From Corynebacterium jeikeium (GTDB lineage: Bacteria > Actinomycetota > Actinomycetes > Mycobacteriales > Mycobacteriaceae), in the NCBI RefSeq assembly GCF_000738265.1, contig NZ_JFCQ01000028.1, forward strand, positions 224,532 through 288,531: DNA of 64,000 bases, read 5' to 3'. The notes beneath the pieces are model-generated. The model made no database searches. It saw only the letters and a program-made list of their open reading frames with translations, and was not told the origin of the DNA. The position numbers and the translations under genes were made by a program. Positions 29,600-38,105 of this stretch are shown here, piece by piece. Numbering within the stretch: position 1 is the stretch's first letter; each line of letters opens with the position of its first letter.

Positions 29600-30292
29600 G
29601 TGACTGAGGAAGACAACAGGCGCCCGTTGCCACGCGAAGTGTATATCCGTCGCCGCATTGCCGCGGTGGTGATTCTGGTCGCTGTGATCGGCGTGATCTG
29701 GGGTTTGATCAGCCTGGTCAACGGGGGAGGGGAATCCGAGAACACGGCCGCTACCGAATCTGCCACGACTACTTCCGAACAGCAGGACATGTCTAGCCCG
29801 CCAGAGCCGCCGAAGGGTGCGGATCCTAGTGAATCGGAGGCGAAGGCGTCCGAAAGTAAGGAGTCGGAGACGAAGGAGTCAGAGGACAAGAAGAAGGATT
29901 CTTGCTCCCTGGCCGACTTGAAGGTCACCGCTCGGCCAGGGGCGACGACGTTCAACGCGGATCAGCAGCCGAACTTCTACGCCAGGATTGAGAACCCGAC
30001 TGGCGCGGATTGCGACATCAACCTTGATGATGCTCCGCTGAAGTTCGAAGTGTTCACGATGGGCAACTACCAGCGCGTGTGGGGCGATATCGACTGCAAT
30101 GCGCCGGAGGTGACCGGAGACGTAAAGATCAAGGCTGGCGAGGCAGTGAACTACGAACTGGCCGGTTGGTCCCGCACGACCTCCGCGCCGGGCCAGTGTG
30201 AGGCTCGCCAGCCCGTCGATCCGGGCAGCTACCTGCTGTACACCCACGTGGGTGACAATACGTCCCAGCCGGCCTCGTTTAACCTGCAGTAG
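29600..30292 (+). CDS. Single-span membrane-anchored protein (Rv3587c-position protein)
   Basis: Product of 230 aa: a short basic start, one hydrophobic span (about residues 20-40), a long Ser/Glu/Lys-rich low-complexity linker (about 45-105), and an exported globular part with four Cys that could form two disulfides. The position between the carbonic anhydrase and radA matches a conserved exported protein of mycobacteria; function is unknown. GTG 29600 is chosen because a TAGCAT box ends 7 bases upstream. The stop is 22 bases from the convergent radA stop. Confidence 0.72.
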   Translation: MTEEDNRRPLPREVYIRRRIAAVVILVAVIGVIWGLISLVNGGGESENTAATESATTTSEQQDMSSPPEPPKGADPSESEAKASESKESETKESEDKKKDSCSLADLKVTARPGATTFNADQQPNFYARIENPTGADCDINLDDAPLKFEVFTMGNYQRVWGDIDCNAPEVTGDVKIKAGEAVNYELAGWSRTTSAPGQCEARQPVDPGSYLLYTHVGDNTSQPASFNLQ

Positions 30293-30314
30293 CTCTCGTT
30301 TAGCCTCGCCGTAG

Positions 30315-31739
30315 CTAGGCGGAGGCCAGGCAGTAATTGACGGCCTGGCAGAGCGTGGAGACCTCCTTCACCTTCATCCCCTTCGGCGCCTCGTAGTGGC
30401 AGTTCTTCGGCACCAGCGCGGTGTGGAAGCCCAAACGGCTGGCCTCTGCCAGCCTTTGGGTGAGTTGCGGAATGCGGCGCACCTCGCCACCCAAACCGAC
30501 TTCACCCAAAGCCACCAGCCCGAGGGGTAGCGGCGTGCGCTTAGCGGTGGAAGCTAGAGCGAGCCCCGTGGCTAGATCCGCCGAGGGCTCCAGGATCTTC
30601 ATCCCACCCACCGTCGCAGCGTAGACCTCCTTATCCGCTAGGGGGAGGCCGCAGCGTTCCGAAAGCACCGCCAGCACCATCGATACGCGCGAGGCATCCA
30701 TGCCCGTCATGTATCGCTTCGGGTTCTTAAATTCGCTGTTGAGAGCCAGGGTTTGTAGCTCTCCAACCATCGCGCGACGGCCGTCCATCACCACAGTCAC
30801 CGCGGTACCAGTTACGGATTCGGTCCGGTGGTGCAGGAAGAGCCCGCTAGGATCAGCAACCTCCTGGATTCCGTGGGCGGTTTGTTCGAAGCAGCCGACC
30901 TCATCCGTCGCGCCGAAGCGATTCTTGATGCCCCGCAGGAAACGCATGGAGGAGTGCTTGTCGCCCTCGAAGTTCAGAACCACGTCCACCAGGTGTTCGA
31001 TGGTGCGAGGGCCTGCGACCGTGCCCTCCTTTGTCACGTGGCCCACGGCGATGACGGGCGTGCCGGACATCTTGGCCAGGGTTGTTAGCGTGCTGGTGAC
31101 CGCACGAGTTTGGGCTACGCCGCCGGCCACGCCCTCAACCCCGGTGGCCTGCATGGTCTGCAGGGAATCCACAATGATTAGCTCCGGGTTGAGGGCATCC
31201 ACCTGTGCCAGGCCGTTTTCCAGGTCGTTTTCGCTGGCCAGGTAGAGGTTGTCGTGCAGCGCGCCGGTGCGTTCCGCGCGATGGCGTACCTGTCCGACGG
31301 ATTCCTCCGCCGTGAGGATCAGTACTGTGTGGCCTTTCTTTGCCCACGCGGCGGCGACCTCCAGCAGCAGGGTGGATTTACCCACACCCGGTTCGCCCGC
31401 AAGCAGCACAGCGCTGCCTGGAACGATGCCGCCGCCCAGCACCCGATCCAGTTCCCCGATACCCGTCGGTCGGTGCTTGGCGATGGTCGGGTCCACCTTG
31501 GTCACCGGCTGGGCGCTGGCCCCCGGCACCAATCCTCCGCCCCCGCGCCCGCGGCGCCCAGAACCACCCGTTCCACCAGCTACACCGGCGATCCCCAGCG
31601 CCCCGAGGGTGCGCGTGTCCCGTTCTTCCAGAGACCCCCACTCCCCGCACTGTGGGCAGCGCCCCATCCACTTGGACAGCTGGTGATCGCAGGAGGCGCA
31701 TACGAAAACCCGGCTTGCTTTGCTCGACTTACTTGCCAT
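30315..31739 (-). CDS. radA: RadA (Sms), DNA repair branch-migration ATPase
   Basis: RadA is a RecA-like motor that helps process recombination intermediates. The 474-aa product has an N-terminal C4 zinc finger (Cys14, Cys17, Cys28, Cys31), Walker A GEPGVGKSTLLLE, the RadA signature KNRFGATDEVG and a C-terminal Lon-type domain. A Gly/Arg-rich insert (about residues 55-70) separates the finger and the ATPase. ATG 31739 begins the conserved MASKSSKASRVFVCASC; the frame starts two codons earlier with no gain. Terminator-like hairpins lie directly upstream, so it has its own promoter. Confidence 0.96.
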   Translation of the reverse strand: MASKSSKASRVFVCASCDHQLSKWMGRCPQCGEWGSLEERDTRTLGALGIAGVAGGTGGSGRRGRGGGGLVPGASAQPVTKVDPTIAKHRPTGIGELDRVLGGGIVPGSAVLLAGEPGVGKSTLLLEVAAAWAKKGHTVLILTAEESVGQVRHRAERTGALHDNLYLASENDLENGLAQVDALNPELIIVDSLQTMQATGVEGVAGGVAQTRAVTSTLTTLAKMSGTPVIAVGHVTKEGTVAGPRTIEHLVDVVLNFEGDKHSSMRFLRGIKNRFGATDEVGCFEQTAHGIQEVADPSGLFLHHRTESVTGTAVTVVMDGRRAMVGELQTLALNSEFKNPKRYMTGMDASRVSMVLAVLSERCGLPLADKEVYAATVGGMKILEPSADLATGLALASTAKRTPLPLGLVALGEVGLGGEVRRIPQLTQRLAEASRLGFHTALVPKNCHYEAPKGMKVKEVSTLCQAVNYCLASA

Positions 31740-31751
31740 GTGCACAACAAT

Positions 31752-31791
31752 AAACGCCGCCCCGGACGACCAATGTCCGGCGACGGCGTTT
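31752..31791 (-). terminator. Terminator between the LpqE-like gene and radA
   Basis: AAACGCCG (31752-31759) pairs with CGGCGTTT (31784-31791), with an inner stem CCGGAC (31762-31767) / GTCCGG (31775-31780). T-rich flanks on both strands make it potentially bidirectional; the gene ending here is lpqE-like on the minus strand. Confidence 0.75.
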
Positions 31792-31803
31792 GTTCGATTT
31801 TGT

Positions 31804-31830
31804 GGCGGGTTCTGGCTTGGGCGACCCGCC
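31804..31830 (-). terminator. Second hairpin after the LpqE-like gene
   Basis: GGCGGGT (31804-31810) pairs with ACCCGCC (31824-31830), eight bases from the stop codon. It is in tandem with the terminator at 31752-31791. Confidence 0.45.
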
Positions 31831-31838
31831 TAGGTGAC

Positions 31839-32411
31839 CTACTTGGTGGTCAGGTTGCCATCCTCGTCGCGGTGCAGCTGGCCAGATTCCGGAACGTATG
31901 CGGTTACCGGAGCGTTTAGCTCAACGGTGCCGACGTTCAGCTTGAAGGTGACCTTCTTGCGGCCGCCAACGTAAACGTCCTTCAGACCCTTGACGGAGGT
32001 TTCAGCGTACTGCAGCTGGCTCTGCCCCTTGGTCTCAACATCCTTCAGAGCAAACTTGCCGTCAGCAACTAGGGAGCCACCCGCCGGGATCTCCTTCTTA
32101 TCCAGGCCGGAGACCTCCTTGCCATCAACCTTCACGGACTCAACCTTGACGGCCTTGCCCTTTTCGTCCTCGTTGGTGACAGTGAACTTCAGTGCCAGGG
32201 TGTTATCCGGGCCAACGACCACGGACACGTCCTGGACGTCAGCGTGGCCAGCGTTGCCGTGCGCACCGTTGACGGCGGCCACCTGGCTGGAAGTCTGGGA
32301 AATCTGACCTGCGCCACACGCGGACAGTGCGAGCGCGGAACCTGCGGCGACCAGCGCCAGCGCACCACGGGCAAAGGTCGTCTTTAGCGGCTGGGCCTTG
32401 AGGGTCTTCAC
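31839..32411 (-). CDS. LpqE-like exported lipoprotein
   Basis: Product of 190 aa with a signal peptide and lipobox LSAC (Cys about residue 32), then a beta-rich exported domain with many Lys/Val/Glu. The place between radA and carD matches lpqE of M. tuberculosis (Rv3584), and the divergent arrangement with carD is conserved. Function is unknown; the copper-binding PCu(A)C-like fold has been suggested for similar proteins, but I see no clear Met/His motif here. GTG 32411 is chosen because GGAGGA lies 7 bases upstream; an ATG at 32426 lies on top of that site. Confidence 0.72.
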   Translation of the reverse strand: MKTLKAQPLKTTFARGALALVAAGSALALSACGAGQISQTSSQVAAVNGAHGNAGHADVQDVSVVVGPDNTLALKFTVTNEDEKGKAVKVESVKVDGKEVSGLDKKEIPAGGSLVADGKFALKDVETKGQSQLQYAETSVKGLKDVYVGGRKKVTFKLNVGTVELNAPVTAYVPESGQLHRDEDGNLTTK

Positions 32412-32591
32412 GATGCGTTCCTCCATCTGAGGCATGTCTTAAAGCAGTTGAATAAAAACGTCTGTGTCCAGCCTAGCCTGTAGCCCCCTAGTACACCTAG
32501 CCAAGGAGGCCTTTAGTAGTAATTAGTGCCCCCTAGTGCGTGCTTGCTGGGGATTTTATGCCCCAAATGCGGGTAGTGCGGGCGATTGCGG

Positions 32592-32597
32592 TAGAAT
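32592..32597 (+). promoter_or_regulatory. -10 box of the carD promoter
   Basis: TAGAAT at 32592-32597, about 84 bases before the carD ATG, in a T/A-richer stretch. No clear -35 box is visible. A GGGG/CCCC hairpin (about 32550-32565) lies just upstream. Confidence 0.45.
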
Positions 32598-32680
32598 CTA
32601 TCGGGTATTTGCGCACTTGTTTTTCCCAGTGCCTATCACATCCCGCCCCAGCCTTTCGGAAGGACGTTAGAGGAACACTT

Positions 32681-33271
32681 ATGGAGTTCGCAGTCGGAGA
32701 TACCGTCGTTTACCCGCACCACGGCGCCGCTGTCATCGAGGGCATCGAGCAACGGGAATTCAAGGGGGAAACCGTCGATTACCTGGTGCTGCGCATCAAC
32801 CAGGGCGACCTTTCCGTCCGCGTGCCGGCCGCAAACGCCGAGAAGGTCGGCGTGCGTGACGTGGTGGGTGAAGAAGGCCTGCGCAAGGTTTTCTCCGTGC
32901 TGCGGGAGACCGATGTGGAAGAGGCTGGCAACTGGTCCCGCCGCTACAAGGCGAACCAGGAGCGCCTGACCAGTGGCGACGTGAATAAGGTTGCCGAGGT
33001 TGTGCGCGACCTGTGGCGCCGCGACCAGGACCGTGGCCTGTCCGCGGGTGAGAAGCGCATGCTGGCCAAGGCTCGCCAGATCCTCGTGGGCGAGCTCGCC
33101 CTGGCCGAAGGCGTGGACGATAAGAAGACCGACGCTCTGCTGGCCGACATGCAGGCCGCCATCGAGCGCCACCGCGAGGCTGCCGCCGCGGCCCGTGCCG
33201 CAGGTGTGGATGAGGATTCTAAGTCCGGTGGCTCCATCGACCTGGACGACGAGCTGGACGGCGAGGACTAA
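32681..33271 (+). CDS. carD: CarD-family RNA polymerase-binding regulator
   Basis: CarD binds the beta subunit of RNA polymerase and stabilises the open promoter complex; it is essential in mycobacteria. The 196-aa product has the RNAP-interaction domain (about 1-60, [23 protein letters not shown]) and a helical DNA-binding domain (about 70-160, with the Trp in [15 protein letters not shown]). It is about 30 residues longer than the mycobacterial protein because of an acidic tail. ATG 32681 has AGAGGAACACTT in front and starts at the conserved N-terminus. ispD follows after 14 bases. Confidence 0.96.
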   Translation: MEFAVGDTVVYPHHGAAVIEGIEQREFKGETVDYLVLRINQGDLSVRVPAANAEKVGVRDVVGEEGLRKVFSVLRETDVEEAGNWSRRYKANQERLTSGDVNKVAEVVRDLWRRDQDRGLSAGEKRMLAKARQILVGELALAEGVDDKKTDALLADMQAAIERHREAAAAARAAGVDEDSKSGGSIDLDDELDGED

Positions 33272-33285
33272 TCCAGGCCAGCGCC

Positions 33286-34113
33286 GTGACAGCGAACGTC
33301 TACGCACTCGTCGCCGCCGCCGGTAGCGGCACCCGTCTGGGCTTTGATACCCCGAAAGCTTTCGTCGAGCTCAACGGTCGGTCGTTGCTGGAACGGTCGC
33401 TGGACGGCCTGGCGGCGTCCCAAAGCATCGATCAAGCGATTGTGCTGGTCAGCGAGAACATGCGCGACCACGCCGAGCGCATCGTCGGCGATCCCATCAA
33501 CGCCGCGGAATGGGCCCCCATGACTGTCAGCGTGGAGCTCGGCGGCGGCGAGCGATTCGACTCCGTGTACGCGGGCCTGGTTGCGATCCAGCGACGGCTA
33601 AGCGCTGCGGGCGAGGCCACCGAGGGGCGCTTCGTCGCCGTCCACGATGCCGCCCGCTGCCTCACCCCGCCTGCCATGATCGCCGAGGTTGTGGACCGTG
33701 TGCGCCGAGGTGTCGCGGATGGTTCCTGGTACGGGGCGATCCCGGTGTTGCCGGTGGTAGACACTATTAAAGTTATTGACGCCCCCACCTCCGGCCCGCG
33801 CGCAGGGCAGACGGTCGTGGAGCAGACACCAGACCGCGCTAGCTTGCGGGCGGCAGCTACGCCACAGGTATTCGACCTGGAGAAGCTGATTGAGGCCAAC
33901 GAGCAGTACCTGCGCACCACGGAGATCAGTTCCGCGCACGCGGTGGATCGGGTGGGTGCCTCGCCGCTGCCACTGGTAACGGACGATGCTTCGCTGATGG
34001 AGATGGCAGGTTTCCCGGTGGTGGCGGTGGATGCCGATCCGTTGGCTATGAAGATCACTACGCCCCAGGACTACCGCGTGGCGCAGATGATTCTGAATGG
34101 CAGCGAAGGCTAG
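33286..34113 (+). CDS. ispD: 2-C-methyl-D-erythritol 4-phosphate cytidylyltransferase
   Basis: IspD makes CDP-methylerythritol in the MEP isoprenoid pathway. The 275-aa product has the nucleotidyltransferase signature ALVAAAGSGTRLGFDTPKAFVEL near the start (quoted in two parts: AAAGSGTRLG and PKAFVEL), VHDAARCLTP in the middle and EQTPDRASLRAAATPQVF near residue 185. GTG start 14 bases after carD, so co-transcribed with carD as in mycobacteria. It is slightly longer than the E. coli enzyme. A 53-base gap leads to ispF. Confidence 0.96.
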   Translation: MTANVYALVAAAGSGTRLGFDTPKAFVELNGRSLLERSLDGLAASQSIDQAIVLVSENMRDHAERIVGDPINAAEWAPMTVSVELGGGERFDSVYAGLVAIQRRLSAAGEATEGRFVAVHDAARCLTPPAMIAEVVDRVRRGVADGSWYGAIPVLPVVDTIKVIDAPTSGPRAGQTVVEQTPDRASLRAAATPQVFDLEKLIEANEQYLRTTEISSAHAVDRVGASPLPLVTDDASLMEMAGFPVVAVDADPLAMKITTPQDYRVAQMILNGSEG

Positions 34114-34166
34114 AAGGCCCGAAATAGACAAGTAGAACGCGACCCGAGGCGAGAGGCAGAACGCAA

Positions 34167-34658
34167 TTGAATACCCCACACATCATTCCCCGCGTTGGCA
34201 TTGCGACGGATGCTCACCAGGTGCAGCCAGGCAAGGACTGCTGGATGGCTTGCCTGCTGTGGGAGGGGCAGGATGGCTGCGAAGGCCACTCCGATGGCGA
34301 CGTGGTGGCGCACGCGGTAGTGGATGCGTTGCTCTCCGCTGCAGGACTCGGCGACCTGGGTAGTTTCGTCGGGGTGGGGCGTAAGGAATACGACAACGTC
34401 TCCGGCGAACGCCTACTGCGCGAGTGCCGCGAGCTGCTGGAATCTAAGGGTTTCGTGATCGGCAACGCGGCGGTGCAGATGGTGGGTAACCGCCCGAAGA
34501 TGGGCACCCGGCGTGAAGAGGCCGAGAAGGTGATGGGAGAGCTGATCGGCGCGCCGGTCTCAGTCTCTGCGACCACGACCGATCACATGGGCTTCACCGG
34601 CCGCGGCGAGGGTGTGGCGGCCGTGGCGACGGCGGTTGTGTGGCAGGCGCAGAACTAG
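34167..34658 (+). CDS. ispF: 2-C-methyl-D-erythritol 2,4-cyclodiphosphate synthase
   Basis: IspF cyclises CDP-methylerythritol phosphate, the fifth MEP step. The 163-aa product has the metal ligands Asp15 and His17 in GIATDAHQV, the [17 protein letters not shown] motif with the third ligand, and the C-terminal [14 protein letters not shown] signature. The TTG start at 34167 has GAGAGG upstream and fits the family N-terminus; no better ATG or GTG is in frame. A small insertion around [12 protein letters not shown] replaces the usual short loop. A strong promoter for the next, unrelated gene begins just after its stop. Confidence 0.95.
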   Translation: MNTPHIIPRVGIATDAHQVQPGKDCWMACLLWEGQDGCEGHSDGDVVAHAVVDALLSAAGLGDLGSFVGVGRKEYDNVSGERLLRECRELLESKGFVIGNAAVQMVGNRPKMGTRREEAEKVMGELIGAPVSVSATTTDHMGFTGRGEGVAAVATAVVWQAQN

Positions 34659-34661
34659 TTA

Positions 34662-34690
34662 TTGACAATCCTTTCGCACCCTCGTAGGTT
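34662..34690 (+). promoter_or_regulatory. Near-consensus sigma-A promoter of the ABC exporter genes
   Basis: TTGACA (34662-34667), a 17-base spacer and TAGGTT (34685-34690). This is the best -35/-10 pair in the window and lies directly after the ispF stop, so the ABC genes are expressed independently. Confidence 0.8.
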
Positions 34691-34736
34691 TGTTCCATCA
34701 AACAGAACCCCTGCGCATTAAAGGTTTGGAACTTTC

Positions 34737-35468
34737 TTGTCGAATAGCTACTCGTTTTCTTTTAGCTACCCGCGCTCTGATGAAGGGGTCGAGGTCCACT
34801 CGCTTGAGGTTCCCACTAGCCCAACAGTGATACTGGGTGTCAACGGTGCCGGTAAGACTACGCTTATGAAGTTGCTCGCCGGCCAGCTAAAGCCGTCTGA
34901 AGGCGTTGTGCCGAAGTTGGGCAGAGCGGTGTACGTCCCGCAGCATTTCGAAAACATCAATGGTGCGTGCGTTGTCGACTATGTTTCCTACGTCGCCTGG
35001 CTTAATGGTGCCGGTTGGGCGGAGAGCAAGAAGACCGCGGCCTATTGGATTGAATTCGTAGGTTTGAAGGAACACGCACATAAGCAATGCAGCAAGCTGT
35101 CCGGTGGGCAGCAGGCTCGCGTGCAAATAGCAACAGCCCTGAACTCTAACGCGGAGCACATACTGCTGGACGAACCCAGCGCCGCACTCGACCCACTGGC
35201 GAAGCGGGATCTGCAAGGGCTCTATCGATCCATTGCGGAAGCGGGCGTTGGCCTTTGGGTTTCTAGTCATCAGCCCTTGGAAGTGGAGAAGCCGTTCGAG
35301 CATGTACTCGTGCTGCATGAAGGAAAAGTTGAGTTCCAGGGGCCAATGAGCGATTTTCTGCGAGTTGGGCGCGGTTCGCTAGAGCCGGGGGAGTCACATC
35401 GCTATTCCGACACTGTGAGAAACCTTGCGGAGGCATTTTCCAGGACTGGTGGCCATGTCGAGGATTAA
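34737..35468 (+). CDS. ABC transporter ATP-binding protein of a three-gene exporter
   Basis: ATPase of 243 aa with Walker A GVNGAGKTTLMK (about residues 34-45), Q-loop VYVPQHFENING, signature LSGGQQARVQIA (about 122), Walker B HILLDEPSAALDPLA and the switch His in WVSSHQP. It belongs to the DrrA/CcmA-like branch common in multidrug and peptide exporters. The TTG start at 34737 has only a weak ribosome site (AAAGGTTTGG); alternatives were not better. It overlaps the next gene by 14 bases. GC content of this gene block is lower than its neighbours and it interrupts the conserved ispF-cysS order, suggesting acquisition. Substrate unknown. Confidence 0.85.
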   Translation: MSNSYSFSFSYPRSDEGVEVHSLEVPTSPTVILGVNGAGKTTLMKLLAGQLKPSEGVVPKLGRAVYVPQHFENINGACVVDYVSYVAWLNGAGWAESKKTAAYWIEFVGLKEHAHKQCSKLSGGQQARVQIATALNSNAEHILLDEPSAALDPLAKRDLQGLYRSIAEAGVGLWVSSHQPLEVEKPFEHVLVLHEGKVEFQGPMSDFLRVGRGSLEPGESHRYSDTVRNLAEAFSRTGGHVED

Positions 35469-36642
35469 TGCGATCAACGTTGCTTTGGTGCTCGCAGCTG
35501 CAGCGCTTGGTTTGCTGAGCATTGCACTCAACGCCAACCCGGTGCCTACGCAGGACAACGCAGTTTCCAACAGCTTGGCCATCTACTATTCGCTGGGGCC
35601 AATCCTGGGCTTTATCGGTGCTAAAGAGATGGCACGCTTCCGTTCCTTTTTTAAGTCCCGCGGCTCTGTGCAGGATGTTTTTAGAGTCTGGCTCAGATCC
35701 TTGGCGCTTCCGCTATTGCTCGCGGTGGTAGCGGTGTTGGCGTACCTCGCAGTGCAGCTGGCGGATATCGGCTACGTAGAGTCCGCACAGTCCCTTGCAA
35801 CGGGGTTGGTCTTTATTGTTCTTCACGGCGTGGCATGGCTGAGCTTGGGGGCAACTTTAGGGCTGTACCTACCAGCAATTGTGGCGATCGCTGTCGGCTT
35901 GCTTCTTCCTTATATCCTGGTCGCTTACCCGGTGTCGCTCTCAAACGTGGCGTGGCGACAAATGTTCGGGCAGCCGTTCAGTTCTTGTTGCCAAGTATCA
36001 CAGAGCGTGGACCCGATTCTGTGGAAGGCTTCGACGCTGGTGCTGGGGGCCATATGCGTTTGCTCGTTGCTGTTGACCGCGGCTTTTCACGGAAACTGGC
36101 TTCCGGGGCTGTCCGCGTGGCCACTTCGCGTGGCAGCTATTGTTCTGTTCGGCGTGAGCTGTGGATTAGGCTACGGAATCGCCCAAGACGGAAACTATAG
36201 TTCCGCGGTACCCCGCCCCCAAGAGCATATGATCTGCGAGGGAGCATTGTGTTACTGGCGCGAAACCCCACCTGAGCAGATAGACGCAAACCGCAAGGTG
36301 TGGGAATCTTTGGGCGTCACTACCTATAGGCTGATCGACGCCGAACCGCAACGGGACGGCGACATCTGGCTCGCCCACTCGAATCAGCAACAGGAAGTAA
36401 AGCACGCGCTCCTGGTCGAACTCCTCAGCAACGAACCTGCACTTAAGGGGGCACCATCGTGTTGGGGAACTCCGCAGGAACCAGTATCTGTCGCGGAGTC
36501 TCTTCCCGATCTGACGGAAGAAGAACTGGAACGAGCGACCCTGACGCCTTCCGGACAATGGCGCGGGGTGCATGGCACGAATGAGGGAGTGGACGTGAAG
36601 TTCATCCTAGATCGGGCGAACTCCGAGTGCTGGGAGGGATAG
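35455..36642 (+). CDS. ABC exporter membrane subunit with Cys-bearing C-terminal domain
   Basis: Product of 395 aa. About six or seven hydrophobic segments span residues 5-250. A hydrophilic C-terminal domain of about 140 residues follows, with Cys pairs (CEGALC, SCWG and the final ECWEG) that would lie outside the membrane and could form disulfides. I do not recognise the C-terminal domain. ATG 35455 overlaps the ATPase gene; its stop overlaps the next start (TAGTG), so the three genes are translationally coupled. The pairing of a permease with an extracytoplasmic domain suggests export or sensing of a peptide or lipid, but this is an inference. Confidence 0.72.
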   Translation: MSRINAINVALVLAAAALGLLSIALNANPVPTQDNAVSNSLAIYYSLGPILGFIGAKEMARFRSFFKSRGSVQDVFRVWLRSLALPLLLAVVAVLAYLAVQLADIGYVESAQSLATGLVFIVLHGVAWLSLGATLGLYLPAIVAIAVGLLLPYILVAYPVSLSNVAWRQMFGQPFSSCCQVSQSVDPILWKASTLVLGAICVCSLLLTAAFHGNWLPGLSAWPLRVAAIVLFGVSCGLGYGIAQDGNYSSAVPRPQEHMICEGALCYWRETPPEQIDANRKVWESLGVTTYRLIDAEPQRDGDIWLAHSNQQQEVKHALLVELLSNEPALKGAPSCWGTPQEPVSVAESLPDLTEEELERATLTPSGQWRGVHGTNEGVDVKFILDRANSECWEG

Positions 36643-37235
36643 TGTCTGCCCAGCATCGAGCACAAATCTATTGGCGCGGTCATTCCGCGACCTACGCGGC
36701 GATACTTCAGGTGTTCGCCCTCGTGGGCGCCGTCCTGTTCGGCACGACCACGATTCCCATTCCCTGGGCTTCGTGGAGTTCGTCCGGAGTCGTTCCGTTT
36801 AACTTCGTGTTCTCCATCGCTATCGTTAGCTCTGCGGTGATGTTCTGGGATAACCGGCTCTCCCAGTTGGAAGAACTAACTGGCCGCACGTGGGCGGCCT
36901 GCGACTGGCTTTTCCTTGGGATCTGTTTGGGTGAATGCGGCGTTGTCGCGGCCCTGGGCAACCCAGGCATGTTGCAGTACACGCTCATTGCATTGTCGGT
37001 GATTTTCGGCGCATGCTTGGTGGCAGACCTGCGAAAGAGCTTCTATGGACTGCTTCTGCTAACCGCCGCCCAGTGCCTGCTCATATCGGTGTTGCCAAGC
37101 CGATACCTGCCATTGTTCTGGTCGCCCAGGATCGATGTGATTGTGATTGCGCTTCCCATCTGCCTGCTACTTTTCGCGGCAGTGCGGAGCGCCATCAAGA
37201 AGGCCGAGCCCCGGTTGGCTCAGCTCAGCAGTTAA
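36642..37235 (+). CDS. Multi-span membrane protein, third gene of the ABC exporter set
   Basis: Product of 197 aa with about six hydrophobic segments (roughly residues 15-35, 48-66, 84-104, 110-128, 138-155 and 162-182) and no recognised family. The GTG at 36642 overlaps the stop of the preceding gene, with GGAGGG upstream. It is probably a second permease subunit. The end overlaps the convergent FAH-family gene by 11 bases. Confidence 0.65.
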   Translation: MSAQHRAQIYWRGHSATYAAILQVFALVGAVLFGTTTIPIPWASWSSSGVVPFNFVFSIAIVSSAVMFWDNRLSQLEELTGRTWAACDWLFLGICLGECGVVAALGNPGMLQYTLIALSVIFGACLVADLRKSFYGLLLLTAAQCLLISVLPSRYLPLFWSPRIDVIVIALPICLLLFAAVRSAIKKAEPRLAQLSS

Positions 37236-38043
37236 TGCGGTTGCAGATTTCCCCGATGCCGTCTACAGCGATGCGCACCTCGTCGCCATCGGCCAGGTAC
37301 TGCGGTGGGGTCATGCCATGGCCGACGCCCTCTGGTGTGCCCGTCACGATGACGTCACCAGGTGCCAACGAGGCGAAATTGCTGATGTAATCCACCAGAT
37401 CCTGTGGCTTAAACACCAGGTCGGCAACGCTGTGTTCCTGGCGGAGTTCGCCGTTGACCCAGGTGCGTAAGACAGCCCCTTCCGCAATCGGATCGAAGTG
37501 TTCGGCGGGAACCATCCATGGGCCGAATCCGCTGGAGCGGTCCAGGTTCTTGCCCTGCAGCCACTGCTGGGTGCGGTACTGCCAGTCGCGCTGAGAGAAA
37601 TCATTCATCACGGCGTAGCCCGCGATCTGGCCGGCCTCGCCCATAATGACGGCGAGCTCGCCCTCGTAGTCTGCCTGCGCAGAGAGCTCCGGAGGCACCA
37701 CTACCTCGTCGAACGGGCCTGCCAAGGCGGAGGCGTACTTCACGAACAGAGTGGGGTGGTCTGGGATCGGGTGCCCCATCTCTGCGATGTGTTCCCTGTA
37801 GTTCAGGCCGACACAGAAAATTTTCCCGGGGTTCGGTACGACCGGCCCCAGCTGGTCGGCGGTGAAGGTAACGGTAGGGAGGGAATCCAGCTCCGTGCTG
37901 CTGATCGGCGCCTTGTACGGGAACTCGGCAAGGAGTTTGCCCTCGCCGCCTTCGGCGGAATAGGAGGTGACGGCGATGGGCTGCCACGCATCCCGGTTGT
38001 TGAGGCGGATGGTGGCGAATCTCGTGATGCCTTGAGTGTGCAT
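37225..38043 (-). CDS. Fumarylacetoacetate hydrolase family protein
   Basis: Product of 272 aa of the FAH fold. The metal ligands are seen in YEGELAVIMG (Glu pair) and the following VMNDFSQRDWQ (Asp), together with FCVGLNYREH, KYASALAGPFD and TGTPEGVGHGM. Members hydrolyse or decarboxylate 2-oxo acids in aromatic or amino-acid breakdown (acylpyruvases, oxaloacetate decarboxylases). The actual substrate cannot be read from the sequence and no catabolic partners are nearby. ATG 38043 is used; a GTG three codons upstream (38052) is an alternative. It converges on the ABC set and diverges from cysS, 62 bases away. Confidence 0.87.
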   Translation of the reverse strand: MHTQGITRFATIRLNNRDAWQPIAVTSYSAEGGEGKLLAEFPYKAPISSTELDSLPTVTFTADQLGPVVPNPGKIFCVGLNYREHIAEMGHPIPDHPTLFVKYASALAGPFDEVVVPPELSAQADYEGELAVIMGEAGQIAGYAVMNDFSQRDWQYRTQQWLQGKNLDRSSGFGPWMVPAEHFDPIAEGAVLRTWVNGELRQEHSVADLVFKPQDLVDYISNFASLAPGDVIVTGTPEGVGHGMTPPQYLADGDEVRIAVDGIGEICNRINC

Positions 38044-38092
38044 GCCTTCCACGATACTGACACGCAGGGGAAAGAGGCCGGATGCGCATGCC

Positions 38093-38098
38093 TATACT
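38093..38098 (+). promoter_or_regulatory. -10 box TATACT, leaderless cysS
   Basis: TATACT, 7 bases, then the cysS GTG at 38106. No ribosome site lies between them. Confidence 0.5.
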
Positions 38099-38105
38099 GT
38101 GTGGT

